A stretch of 27,386 nucleotides of DNA from Pseudomonadota bacterium (GTDB lineage: Bacteria; Myxococcota; Polyangia; Polyangiales; Polyangiaceae): positions 1 through 27,386 of the forward strand of contig JAEZYO010000596.1 of the NCBI GenBank assembly GCA_023419055.1. The letters are read 5' to 3'. The notes beneath the pieces are model-generated. The model saw only the letters and a program-made list of their open reading frames with translations. It had not been told where the DNA came from and ran no database searches. The translations under genes were made by a program, and so were the position numbers. Shown here in pieces: positions 17,547-27,386 of the stretch (within the stretch, counting starts at the first letter, position 1; each line of letters starts with the position of its first letter).

Positions 17547-18752
17547 CTATTTCACCCGGTCGAGCGCCCCGAGGACGTCGCGGAGAACGTCGTTCGTCTC
17601 TTCGATGCCGACGGACAGCCGCACGAGCGCGGACGAAATGCCGACCTTCTCGAGCTCCTCCTCGGAGAGCTCGAAGAAGCTCATGATGGCTGGCTGCTCG
17701 ATCAGCGTCTCTACACCGCCGAGAGAGGGGGCAATTTTCGCGAGCCGACAACCGTCGACCACCTGAGAGGCCGCGGCGCGCCCTCCTTTGACGACGAAGC
17801 TCACGACGCCTCCGCCGCCGGCGAGGGCTCGTACAGCGACGGCGTAAGATGGATGGCTCTCGAGTAGGGGATAGTAAACGCGTTCGACCGCGGGATGGCG
17901 CTCGAGAGCGCGCGCCACCTCGAGGGCAGTCGCGTTCTGTCGAGCGACGCGAACGCCGAGCGTCTTCAACCCGCGGATGGCGAGGAAGGCCGCGTGTGGG
18001 TCCAAGACCCCCCCGAGCACACCGCGCAAATCGCGCAACAGCGAAACCAGATGAGCGGGGCCGACCGCGACACCTCCGAGGACGTCGTTGTGGCCCGCGA
18101 GATACTTGGTCGCGCTGTGAAGGACGAGGTCTGCCCCGAGCTCGAGCGGTTTCAGGTTACACGGAGTCGCGAAGGTAGAATCGACGAGCGTCCGAATCCG
18201 TCCGCGGGCGCGAACGATGGCGGTCAGGCGTTCCAGATCGACGCAATAGAGGAACGGGTTGGTCGGGAGCTCGGTCACGACCAGGCGCGTGGTGGGCTTG
18301 ATGGCCTGCTCGAGCGCCTCGAGATCGCCGGGAGGGACGATCGTGTGCTCGACGCCGAAGCGGCTGAGCACCGACGTGATGAACTGGCGCGTCCTTCGGT
18401 AGCAGTCCCGAAAGAGCACGATGTGCTCGCCCGCCTTGACCAGCGAGAGGATGGCGGTGGTGATCGCTGCCATGCCGCTCGCGAAGGCGACGCCGTCCTC
18501 GGCGCCTTCGAGCTCGGCCACGCGCCGCTCGAGCTCGCGCACCGTCGGGTTGCCGTAGCGACCGTACTCTTCGCGCTCTGGATCGGGATCCTCGCCGCGC
18601 ATGTAGCGCTCGAGCTCCGCCGTGTTCTCGAACGTGTAGGTGGCGGTCTGCGCGATCGAAAGCGCGAGCGTGTGATGTGGGCGCTCGCCCTCGACGCCGG
18701 CGTGGACTGCGCCCGTACTGTCGGCGCGGCGCTTATCGGAGGGTGCTGTCAC
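17547..18752 (-). CDS. Cys/Met-metabolism PLP-dependent transsulfuration enzyme (cystathionine gamma-synthase/lyase-like)
   Basis: The 401-residue protein is full length for the fold-type I Cys_Met_Meta_PP family. Visible motifs are YGRYGNPT (63-70, the phosphate-binding Tyr/Arg of the partner subunit), ASGMAAI (91-97), the cofactor Asp191 in LVDSTFATP, the Schiff-base Lys216 in SATKYLAGHND, and SLGGVETLIEQPA near the C-terminus. The family includes cystathionine gamma-synthase, cystathionine gamma- and beta-lyases and methionine gamma-lyase, and the sequence alone does not decide among them. The GTG start at 18752 has GAGGG seven bases upstream. It follows proS by nine bases on the same strand, so the two are probably one transcript. 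Confidence 0.92.
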   Translation of the reverse strand: MTAPSDKRRADSTGAVHAGVEGERPHHTLALSIAQTATYTFENTAELERYMRGEDPDPEREEYGRYGNPTVRELERRVAELEGAEDGVAFASGMAAITTAILSLVKAGEHIVLFRDCYRRTRQFITSVLSRFGVEHTIVPPGDLEALEQAIKPTTRLVVTELPTNPFLYCVDLERLTAIVRARGRIRTLVDSTFATPCNLKPLELGADLVLHSATKYLAGHNDVLGGVAVGPAHLVSLLRDLRGVLGGVLDPHAAFLAIRGLKTLGVRVARQNATALEVARALERHPAVERVYYPLLESHPSYAVAVRALAGGGGVVSFVVKGGRAAASQVVDGCRLAKIAPSLGGVETLIEQPAIMSFFELSEEELEKVGISSALVRLSVGIEETNDVLRDVLGALDRVK

Positions 18753-18761
18753 GAGCGGCCC

Positions 18762-20495
18762 TCACGCTTCCCGGCCCTTGACCGCCATGGCGGCGCGGAC
18801 GCGCGAGATCAGGGTGGCGACTGCGTCACCCACGGGCAAAAGCTCCGCCTTCTTGGGATCGGGCTCGCTTCGAGGCTTGAGCTCGATGTACCCTGACTTG
18901 AGCGACTTTGCGCCGACGGTCACGCGCAGCGGGACGCCGATCAGATCGGCGTCCTTGAACTTCACGCCCGGCCGCTCTTCGCGATCATCGACCAGGACTT
19001 CGATGCCCGCGGCTTCGAGGCCGCGTTCGAGCTCGGCGACCGCGGCGACCACCTCGGGATCCTCGCCGACCTGCACCACGTGCACTTGATAAGGTGCGAC
19101 GTTCATCGGCCAGCTGATGCCGTTGTCGTCGTGATGCTGCTCGATGACGGTCGCGACCAGGCGCGACACGCCGATGCCGTAGCAGCCCATGACCAGGGGC
19201 CGCTGGTTGCCGTCCTCGGCCAGGTAGTTCGCGCCCATCGCCGTCGAGTAGCGGGTGCCGAGCAGGAAGATGTGACCCGCCTCGATGCCGCGGTAGAGCT
19301 TGAGCGCCCCTCCGCACACCGGACACGGATCGCCTTCGACCACGTTCCGCAAATCGGCGACGTCTCCCTGGAAGTCGCGGCCGCGAACGACGTGCTTCAA
19401 ATGGTAGTCGGTCTCGTTCGCGCCGGTCACGGCGTCCGACACGACCGCGGCGTCATGATCGACGAGCACGCGCCCCTTGAACCCCACCGGCCCGGCGAAG
19501 CCGACCGCGGCGCCCGTGGCCTTCTCCACGTCCGCTGCGCTCGCGAGGTGGACCTCGGAGACGCCGAGCGCGCGCGACAGCTTGATCTCGTTGATCTCGT
19601 GATCTCCGCGGACCACCGCGAGCACGAGGTCGTTCCCGGCGATGTAGACCAGGCTCTTCAAGAAGCGCTGCGGGGTGACGGAGAGGAACTTCGAGACCTG
19701 CTCGATGCTGCCGTGCCCTGGCGTGTGAACCTTCGAAACGCTCGCGACCGCGTCGCCGCCCGAGGCAGGCTCTGCCGTGCGCGCCCGCGCGACCTCGAGG
19801 TTGGCCGCGTAGTCACAGTTGCTGCACGCGGCGAGGATGTCCTCACCGCTCTGTACCAGCACCTGGAACTCGGCGCTGCCCGAGCCGCCGATCGCGCCCG
19901 AGTCCGCCGTCACCATGCGGTAGTCGAGGCCCATGCGATCGAAGATGTTCGTGTACGCGACGCGCATCGACTCGTAGCTCTGCTTGGCGCGCTCCTCGTC
20001 CACGTCGAACGAGTAGGCGTCGGCCATCGTGAACTCGCGACAGCGGAGCAAGCCTCCGCGGGGCCGCGGCTCGTCCCGGAACTTGGTCTGGATCTGGTAG
20101 AGGTTCTTCGGCAGGTCGCGGTAGCTCTTCACCTCGCGGCGGGCGAGATCGGTGATGATCTCTTCGTGCGTGGGGCCGAGGTGATAGTCGCCGGATTTCC
20201 GATCCTTCAAGCGGAGCAGCGTCTCGCCGTAGAGGTCCCAGCGACCCGTTTCCTGGAAGTACTCCGCAGGCAAGAGCGCGGGCAGCAGCACTTCCTCCGC
20301 TCCGGCGCGGTCGTACTCGCTGCGCACGATGGCTTCGATCTTCTTCAGCACCCGGACGCCGAGCGGCAAGAAGCTGTAGATTCCGGCGCCGACCTTGCGG
20401 ACGTAGCCGGCGCGTGAAAGCAGGATGTGACTCTTGCTCGTCGCGTCAGCGGGGGCTTCTTTCAGGGTGGGGAGAAGAGCGCGGCGGTAGCGCAT
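18762..20495 (-). CDS. proS: Prolyl-tRNA synthetase (bacterial type with editing domain)
   Basis: The 577-residue class II synthetase charges tRNA-Pro in the cytoplasm. It starts MRYRRALLPTLKEAPADA and carries SRAGYVRKVGAGIYSFLPLG (27-46). Class II motif 2 is seen in TKFRDEPRPRGGLLRCREF (about 137-155), and motif 3 in MGCYGIGVSRLVATVIEQ (from 436). Between them, about 235-400, lies the YbaK-like editing insertion (KFLSVTPQRFLKSLVYI and following), which hydrolyses Ala-tRNA-Pro. The anticodon-binding domain ends the protein (VLVDDREERPGVKFKDADLI). Length is normal. The transsulfuration gene follows nine bases downstream, and the reductase gene is divergent across 205 bases. Confidence 0.97.
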   Translation of the reverse strand: MRYRRALLPTLKEAPADATSKSHILLSRAGYVRKVGAGIYSFLPLGVRVLKKIEAIVRSEYDRAGAEEVLLPALLPAEYFQETGRWDLYGETLLRLKDRKSGDYHLGPTHEEIITDLARREVKSYRDLPKNLYQIQTKFRDEPRPRGGLLRCREFTMADAYSFDVDEERAKQSYESMRVAYTNIFDRMGLDYRMVTADSGAIGGSGSAEFQVLVQSGEDILAACSNCDYAANLEVARARTAEPASGGDAVASVSKVHTPGHGSIEQVSKFLSVTPQRFLKSLVYIAGNDLVLAVVRGDHEINEIKLSRALGVSEVHLASAADVEKATGAAVGFAGPVGFKGRVLVDHDAAVVSDAVTGANETDYHLKHVVRGRDFQGDVADLRNVVEGDPCPVCGGALKLYRGIEAGHIFLLGTRYSTAMGANYLAEDGNQRPLVMGCYGIGVSRLVATVIEQHHDDNGISWPMNVAPYQVHVVQVGEDPEVVAAVAELERGLEAAGIEVLVDDREERPGVKFKDADLIGVPLRVTVGAKSLKSGYIELKPRSEPDPKKAELLPVGDAVATLISRVRAAMAVKGREA

Positions 20496-20700
20496 GGGAG
20501 GAGGGCTCGTAGCATGAGAGAGGGGGCGAAAGAAGCCATTTCTCGACCAAATTGCTCAAGTATAACGGCCGCAAATCGCCATCATTTCGTGCGCTTGAAT
20601 TGAGCCCCTTCATTCCCGACTTGTCGCACCGGAAATTGCGGGTACAAGCTTCCGCCACGGCCCGGGTTAGTATCCGCGCCCCCTTGGAGTTCTCCCCGAC
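20496..20700. promoter_or_regulatory. Divergent intergenic region between proS and the nitrite/sulfite reductase gene
   Basis: This 205-base gap is the longest non-coding stretch in the window and has a less GC-rich core (about 20535-20640). TAGTAT near 20666 could be a -10 element for the reductase gene, but no matching -35 is evident. GGAG near 20686 may serve as its ribosome-binding site at a long spacing. I see no small gene or convincing regulator site. Confidence 0.35.
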
Positions 20701-22950
<2,250 letters not shown>

Positions 22951-22990
22951 ACCGCACGCCGAAGATCCCGCTCCAGACCAGAGATCCCCG

Positions 22991-23548
22991 ATGGATTCCC
23001 CCAAGATTCAGGTCAAGTACTTCACCCAGGCAGACGTCGAGCTCGAGCGCTTCATCCCGGTGTTTCACCGCTGGATCAAGGATCGCGTGCTCGACGAGCT
23101 CGTGATCGACGTCGCCGACTACGGTCACGTGCATCACGGGCCCGGCGTCGTTCTGATCGGCCACGCCTCCGACTATTTCCTCGACCAGGGCGAGGGGCGG
23201 CTCGGCCTGCTCTACAGCCGAAAGCGCGATCCCGGCGCGCCGGAAGAGCGCATCGCGGACGGCTTTCGCCGCGCGCTGAACGCTTGCCGGCTGCTCGAGC
23301 AAGAGCCGGGCCTCGACGTGAAGTTCCGATCGGAAGAGGTCATGGTGCGGTTCCCCGATCGCCTGACCGCGCCCAACACGGACGAGAGCTTCGCGGCGCT
23401 GCGTCCGGAGCTCGAAGCCGTGGTGACCAAGCTCTACGGCGACAGCGCGCGCATCGAGCGCAGCGGACCGGAGAAGGCGCCGCTCGCGCTCCGAGTCACG
23501 GCGCCGAGCGCTCCGCCCGTCGCGGAGCTCCTGGCGCGCCTGGCCTGA
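22991..23548 (+). CDS. Conserved-looking hypothetical protein downstream of the reductase
   Basis: The 185-residue soluble protein starts MDSPKIQVKYFTQADVELER, with ATG at 22991, 40 bases after the reductase stop; the pair is probably one operon. It is alpha/beta with no signal peptide, membrane segment or cysteine-rich motif. The central DVADYGHVHHGPGVVLIGH, with its three histidines, is the most distinctive stretch and might bind metal or a cofactor. I do not recognise the family. A role accessory to the reductase is inferred from position only. Confidence 0.75.
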   Translation: MDSPKIQVKYFTQADVELERFIPVFHRWIKDRVLDELVIDVADYGHVHHGPGVVLIGHASDYFLDQGEGRLGLLYSRKRDPGAPEERIADGFRRALNACRLLEQEPGLDVKFRSEEVMVRFPDRLTAPNTDESFAALRPELEAVVTKLYGDSARIERSGPEKAPLALRVTAPSAPPVAELLARLA

Positions 23549-23549
23549 T

Positions 23550-24338
23550 TCAGGTCAGCGGCGTCACGTCGTCACCCACGGCGAGCTCTCCCTGCGCGTC
23601 GTGGATCAGGTTCATTCCGAACCAGACCTTGCCGTCCCATTGGCGGAACGTCGCGAGGGTCTTCAATGGCTCGGCGTGCGCTCGCGCCGTCTCCGGATCG
23701 ATGGTGGTGACCACGCAGCGATCGCAAGCCTTCGGGCCGCGAAAGGTCGTCCCGCCGATGCGGACTCGCGCGAAGGTGTCCTCGACGAAGGGGCTGGACC
23801 CGTCGATCACGATGTTCGGACGGAAGCGCAGCATGCCGATGGGTGACGGCAGGCGCCGGTTCAGCTCCGCGAGCGACTCCTCGGACGTGAGCAGGAACGG
23901 GTAGCCGTCCGCGAAGCTCACGACATCGGAAGGGGCGGCTCGTGCGGGGTTTACGGCACGCTGGTGGTCGTCGGGCATGTAGACGAGCGAAACCTTCGCG
24001 CCGAGGTACTCGCTGAACCACGAGCTCCCCGGCACGTGCCGAACGCCGACGCCCTGGTGACCCCAGATCCGCGCGGTGACTCGCTCTCCGTCTTCGCAGG
24101 TCTCACTCACACGGAGCGGCGCGCGCCCGGGAGCCGTGAGCTCGAACCCCCCGTCGACCAGCGACACCGAGACGAGCGCGAGCTCGGGGCGCTTGCGCTG
24201 GGTCACGAACTCGTTCACGGCGTCGATCAACATGTAGCGGCGGTCGGCCGCGAAGCCTCGAGCGACGATGCGCGCCCGCGAGAGACGAACGCCGCGGCAG
24301 GCCTTGATCGGATAGATGAAAAGATCCGTCACCTTCAT
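23550..24338 (-). CDS. MOSC-domain protein (mARC/YcbX-like)
   Basis: The 262-residue product has an N-terminal MOSC_N beta-barrel (VTDLFIYPIKACRGVRLSRA, 3-22) and a MOSC domain with LRFRPNIVIDG and GPKACDRCVVTTIDPETA, where Cys205 matches the molybdenum-coordinating Cys of mARC/YcbX. Such proteins bind molybdenum cofactor and reduce N-hydroxylated compounds or handle sulfur; here the exact substrate is unknown. No ferredoxin domain is fused, unlike full-length YcbX. ATG 24338 begins the barrel motif directly and overlaps the stop of the preceding DUF4202 gene as ATGA, implying translational coupling. A longer in-frame extension to 24527 lies inside that gene and is rejected. Confidence 0.9.
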   Translation of the reverse strand: MKVTDLFIYPIKACRGVRLSRARIVARGFAADRRYMLIDAVNEFVTQRKRPELALVSVSLVDGGFELTAPGRAPLRVSETCEDGERVTARIWGHQGVGVRHVPGSSWFSEYLGAKVSLVYMPDDHQRAVNPARAAPSDVVSFADGYPFLLTSEESLAELNRRLPSPIGMLRFRPNIVIDGSSPFVEDTFARVRIGGTTFRGPKACDRCVVTTIDPETARAHAEPLKTLATFRQWDGKVWFGMNLIHDAQGELAVGDDVTPLT

Positions 24339-24934
24339 TCGTCGGTTCCGGAGAGGGCGCGCGCGACGAGCTCGCGAGCTCGAGCGGAGAGCGGCAAGGC
24401 GAGTGCGGCCTCGCGCCCCCGATCGCTCATCTTCTTCCAGGTCTTGCGCAGGATTTCGACCGCTTTTGCCTGGTCTGGATACTTCTCCAGGAAGGCGTCG
24501 AGCTCGTGCTCGAGGAAGACGAGGCAAAGCGCGTCCTCCATGGTTTGCGAGTCCGGGCTGCTCCTCAAGTTCTGCTTCAGGTTGATGCGCTGAACGGCGA
24601 GCACCGTCTCGGCGTCGTAGCCCAGCTCGCTCAAGATCTCGCTCGCCCGCCGCGCGTGAAAGCGGGCGAGCTCGGTGCGCCAGGTGAGGTAGCCGACCCT
24701 GCCCGACGGGTAGCTTTCACGCGGGATCATCCAGCGTTCGAGGTGCTGGCAACGCGCCGCGAGGCGAAGTGCAACGGACGCGCTCGCGTCCAGTCGCAGC
24801 ACCCACTCGCTCAACCTTTCCGCCTCGACGAGCGCGCGCGGCCGAGCGACCCGAGCCACCCCGATCTGCACCGGATCCTCGGCGTTCCTCGCGTCGAACG
24901 CGGCGATCGCCTTTTCGAACAGTTCGGCGTCCAT
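24335..24934 (-). CDS. DUF4202-family protein
   Basis: The 199-residue protein matches my memory of DUF4202 throughout: FEKAIAAFDARNAEDP at the N-terminus, then ARCQHLERWMIPRESYP, GYLTWRTELARFHARRA, SQTMEDALCLVFLEHELD, and the ending VEILRKTWKKMSDRGREAAL. It is helical and cytoplasmic, and its conserved His, Glu and Asp residues suggest a metal- or nucleotide-binding, HD-like fold. Its biochemical role is not established to my knowledge. The ATG at 24934 fits the family start. Its TGA overlaps the MOSC start (ATGA), so the two are made together. It diverges from the aldo/keto reductase gene across 85 bases. Confidence 0.85.
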   Translation of the reverse strand: MDAELFEKAIAAFDARNAEDPVQIGVARVARPRALVEAERLSEWVLRLDASASVALRLAARCQHLERWMIPRESYPSGRVGYLTWRTELARFHARRASEILSELGYDAETVLAVQRINLKQNLRSSPDSQTMEDALCLVFLEHELDAFLEKYPDQAKAVEILRKTWKKMSDRGREAALALPLSARARELVARALSGTDE

Positions 24935-25019
24935 CTTGCAGGGCGACTTGCTAGCATGCGCGGTCCGTGAAATCTTCGGCCCGGGTAAGGCCGCGGAGCG
25001 CGGTCGCGGAGTTCCATCG

Positions 25020-26003
25020 ATGCACTACCGTTCACTAGGCCGAACTGGGTTCGAGGTTTCCACCGTAAGCTTTGGCGCCTGGGCCATCGGGGGAACGTGG
25101 GGGAACGTGGACGACGCGGAGTCGCTGCGCGCCCTGCACGCCGCGCTCGACGCGGGGGTAAACTTCTTCGACACGGCCGACGTCTACGGTGACGGTCGCA
25201 GCGAGCGTTTGCTCGCCAAGCTCCGCCGCGAGCGCAAGGAGCCGTTCGTCGTCGCGACGAAGGCGGGGCGTCGCCTGCCCGAGCAGACCGTAAGCGGCTA
25301 CACCCGCGAGAACCTGACGAGCTTCGTGGAGCGGAGCCTCCAGAACCTCGAGCTCGAAGCCATCGACCTCCTGCAGCTCCATTGCCCGCCGACGGACGTC
25401 TACTATCACCCGGAGGTGTTCGGTTATCTGGACGAGCTCGTGCAGGCGGGGAAGCTGCGCTTCTACGGCGTGAGCGTCGAGCGCGTGGAAGAGGCGCTCA
25501 AGGCCGTCGAGTACCCGAACGTCCAGAGCGTTCAGATCATCTTCAACGTGCTCCGGCAGCGTCCGTCCGAGCTCTTCTTCGCGCGCGCCAGGGAGCACAA
25601 GGTCGGGGTCTTGGCCCGGTTGCCGCTCTCCTCCGGGCTCTTGACGGGAAAGCTGTCGCTCGACACGCGCTTCTCCGCCGACGATCACCGCTCTTTCAAC
25701 CGCCAGGGGCAAGCGTTCGACCGCGGGGAGACCTTCTCGGGCATCGACTACGAGCTCGGGATCGAAATCGTCGAGGAGCTGAAGGAGATCGTGCCGGAGG
25801 GACTCTCGCTCACCGCCTTTGCGCTGCGCTGGATCCTGATGTTCGACGCCATCTCCTGCGCCATCCCGGGCGCGAAGCGACCCGACCAGGTCACGGAGAA
25901 CGTTCGCGCCGCTGATTTGCCCGCCCTTTCGCCCGACGTGATGGCCGCGGTCCGCGAGCTCTACGAACGGCGGGTGCGCGAGAACGTCCACCACTACTGG
26001 TGA
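25020..26003 (+). CDS. Aldo/keto reductase
   Basis: The 327-residue NAD(P)H-dependent oxidoreductase of the AKR superfamily starts MHYRSLGRTGFEVSTVSFGA. The catalytic tetrad is visible as Asp51 and Tyr56 (FFDTADVYGDGRSE), Lys81 (VVATKAG) and His121 (DLLQLHCPP). The cofactor-binding C-terminus has ISCAIPGAKRPDQVTENV. It reduces aldehydes or ketones, or oxidises the alcohols; the substrate is unknown. I chose ATG 25020 (GGAG about eight bases upstream) because it begins the conserved first strand; the frame is open to 24936, but that part looks non-native. The antiporter gene follows 58 bases downstream. Confidence 0.94.
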   Translation: MHYRSLGRTGFEVSTVSFGAWAIGGTWGNVDDAESLRALHAALDAGVNFFDTADVYGDGRSERLLAKLRRERKEPFVVATKAGRRLPEQTVSGYTRENLTSFVERSLQNLELEAIDLLQLHCPPTDVYYHPEVFGYLDELVQAGKLRFYGVSVERVEEALKAVEYPNVQSVQIIFNVLRQRPSELFFARAREHKVGVLARLPLSSGLLTGKLSLDTRFSADDHRSFNRQGQAFDRGETFSGIDYELGIEIVEELKEIVPEGLSLTAFALRWILMFDAISCAIPGAKRPDQVTENVRAADLPALSPDVMAAVRELYERRVRENVHHYW

Positions 26004-26061
26004 GCGCTCTTCGCGTTCGGGCTCGACGCAAGCAGACCGCGAACCTAGGCTCGCGACGTTC

Positions 26062-27386
26062 ATGTTCCAGGAAGCGCCACCCGCCTCGCGCGCGAAGACG
26101 CTCGCCGCGTACGCCGCGATGCTCGCCGCGACGGGTGGGCTGTTCTTCCTGATCCGGAACCACGGTGAGACCCTGTCCGCGCCGGAGCGGGGCGGACAGG
26201 TGCCGCAAGCGGTCGTGGCGGCGCCGCCGCACCTGCTCCTGCACGTGCTGCTCGCTCTGGTGGTCGTCATCGTGTGCTCGCGCCTGCTCGGAGGGCTGTT
26301 TCGCTATCTGCATCAGCCTCCGGTCATCGGAGAAGTGATCGCGGGGATCCTGCTCGGCCCGTCCCTGCTCGGTCACATCTCTCCCGCGGCGCAGGCCTTC
26401 GTGTTGCCTCCGAGCATCGCACCCCACCTCGGCGTCGTGGCGCAAGTCGGGGTGATTCTGTTCATGTTCCTGGTCGGGCTCGAGCTCGACACCCGCTCGT
26501 TGAAGGAGCGCTCGCACTCGACGCTCGCCATCTCGCACGCGAGCATCGTGCTGCCCTTCCTGCTCGGGTCGGGGCTCGCGCTGGTCCTCTACCCGCTGCT
26601 CTCGTCCCAGCGCGTCGGCTTCACGAACTTCTCGCTCTTCATGGGCGTGTCGATGTCGGTGACCGCGTTCCCGGTGCTCGCCCGCATCCTCACCGATCGC
26701 GGCATGCAGCGCTCGAAGCTCGGGGTCGTCGCGCTGGCGTGCGCCGCCGTGGACGACGCGACCGCCTGGTGCTTGCTCGCCGTGGTCGTCGGTATCGTGC
26801 GGGCGCGCGCTTCGGACTCGCTCTATACGCTCGCGCTCACGCTGCTCTACGTCGGCGTGATGCTCGCGGTGGTTCGCCCGATCGTGCGCCGCCTGGTCCT
26901 CAGGCAGGAAGTCGTCGGCAAGCTCAGCCGCGGCGCGACCGCCATGGTCCTCATCGGTCTCCTGCTCTCGGCTCTCGCCACCGAGGCCATCGGGATCCAC
27001 GCGCTTTTCGGCGCGTTCTTGCTGGGCGCGATCATCCCGCACGAGTCGCGCCTGGCGCAGGAGATGATCCGAAAGCTCGAGGACTTGGTGATCGTGCTCT
27101 TGCTCCCCGCCTTCTTCGCGTTCACCGGCATGAGGACGCAGGTGGGTCTCCTCGAAGGCGCGAGCGATTGGTTCTTCTGCGGGGTCATCATCCTCATTGC
27201 GTGCCTCGGCAAATTCGGGGGCAGCGCGCTCGCGGCGCGCTTGACGGGCCTCGGCTGGCACGAGTCGGCGGCGCTCGGCGTGCTCATGAATACACGAGGG
27301 CTGATGGAGCTCATCGTGTTGAACCTCGGCCTCGACCTGGGCGTGATCTCGCCGCGCCTGTTCGCCATGCTCGTGATCATGGCGAT
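26062..27386 (+). CDS. Kef-type cation/proton antiporter (CPA2 family), 5' part
   Basis: The reading frame is open from ATG 26062 to the window edge (441 codons, no stop). After a hydrophobic N-terminal segment and a periplasm-sized Pro/Gly linker, the Na_H_Exchanger domain begins with HLLLHVLLALVVVIV, then PPVIGEVIAGILLGPSLLG, VILFMFLVGLELD, MGVSMSVTAFPVLARIL and ACAAVDDATAW (Asp231-Asp232, the ion-binding pair of electrogenic antiporters), and finally FGAFLLGAIIPHE and NTRGLMELIVLNLGLD. At least ten membrane helices are apparent. It should exchange K+ or Na+ for H+ across the inner membrane. Any C-terminal TrkA-type or other regulatory domain lies beyond the window. Confidence 0.93.
   Translation, partial: MFQEAPPASRAKTLAAYAAMLAATGGLFFLIRNHGETLSAPERGGQVPQAVVAAPPHLLLHVLLALVVVIVCSRLLGGLFRYLHQPPVIGEVIAGILLGPSLLGHISPAAQAFVLPPSIAPHLGVVAQVGVILFMFLVGLELDTRSLKERSHSTLAISHASIVLPFLLGSGLALVLYPLLSSQRVGFTNFSLFMGVSMSVTAFPVLARILTDRGMQRSKLGVVALACAAVDDATAWCLLAVVVGIVRARASDSLYTLALTLLYVGVMLAVVRPIVRRLVLRQEVVGKLSRGATAMVLIGLLLSALATEAIGIHALFGAFLLGAIIPHESRLAQEMIRKLEDLVIVLLLPAFFAFTGMRTQVGLLEGASDWFFCGVIILIACLGKFGGSALAARLTGLGWHESAALGVLMNTRGLMELIVLNLGLDLGVISPRLFAMLVIMA

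Noticed and set aside
23544..23554. Palindrome CCTGATTCAGG between convergent stops as a terminator
   Set aside because: The stem is only five bases around a single-base centre and no T-run follows.
25891..27261. 456-codon minus-strand open frame opposite the antiporter
   Set aside because: Low-complexity R/E/H/D-rich shadow of a gene with clear membrane helices and antiporter motifs.

Overview
The window looks like chromosomal DNA from a GC-rich deltaproteobacterium of the myxobacterial type (Polyangia/Sorangium-like). The grounds are strong G/C bias at third codon positions, very long multidomain Ser/Thr-kinase and AAA-ATPase regulators, many lipoproteins of unknown function, and housekeeping genes scattered among lineage-specific ones. 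I see no rRNA, tRNA, insertion sequence, CRISPR array or phage gene, and no gene-free stretch longer than about 205 bases.

Layout. Bases 1-114 are the tail of an OmpA-like protein, followed by a strong inverted repeat. A winged-helix/AAA-ATPase regulator (224-3287) follows, apparently split by a frameshift near 2904-2945. tyrS (3288-4562, minus) and a lipoprotein with calcium-loop-like motifs (4582-6174, minus) come next. A 1750-residue signalling protein (6330-11582) joins a Ser/Thr kinase, AAA ATPase, TPR-like region, GAF-like domain, degenerate histidine kinase and degenerate receiver. Its start codon sits directly after a hairpin whose loop is AGGA.

Bases 11665-14313 form the most unusual part: a candidate RiPP-like locus. 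It contains a stand-alone YcaO protein (12538-13593), a divergent haem-oxygenase-like diiron oxidase (11718-12407, minus), and a 10-codon ORF 20 bases behind the oxidase (11665-11697, minus; peptide MKKKFRTLTI) with the best Shine-Dalgarno sequence I found in the window. A convergent GNAT acetyltransferase (13618-14313, minus) lies beside it. YcaO plus oxidase plus a tiny well-translated peptide suggests a modified-peptide pathway that I do not recognise.

The rest is mostly metabolic. A small lipoprotein and an acyl-CoA mutase large subunit lacking the methylmalonyl-CoA specificity residues lie at 14400-16558. An unknown protein (16561-17439, minus) and a proS/transsulfuration-enzyme pair (17547-20495, minus) follow. 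A siroheme nitrite/sulfite reductase with a partner gene occupies 20701-23548. A translationally coupled DUF4202-MOSC pair (23550-24934, minus), an aldo/keto reductase (25020-26003) and the 5' part of a Kef-type cation/proton antiporter (26062 to the edge) complete the window. The reductase, transsulfuration, MOSC and DUF4202 genes may share a sulfur/nitrogen-assimilation theme, which is inference. Three convergent gene pairs have stop codons only 0-2 bases apart.
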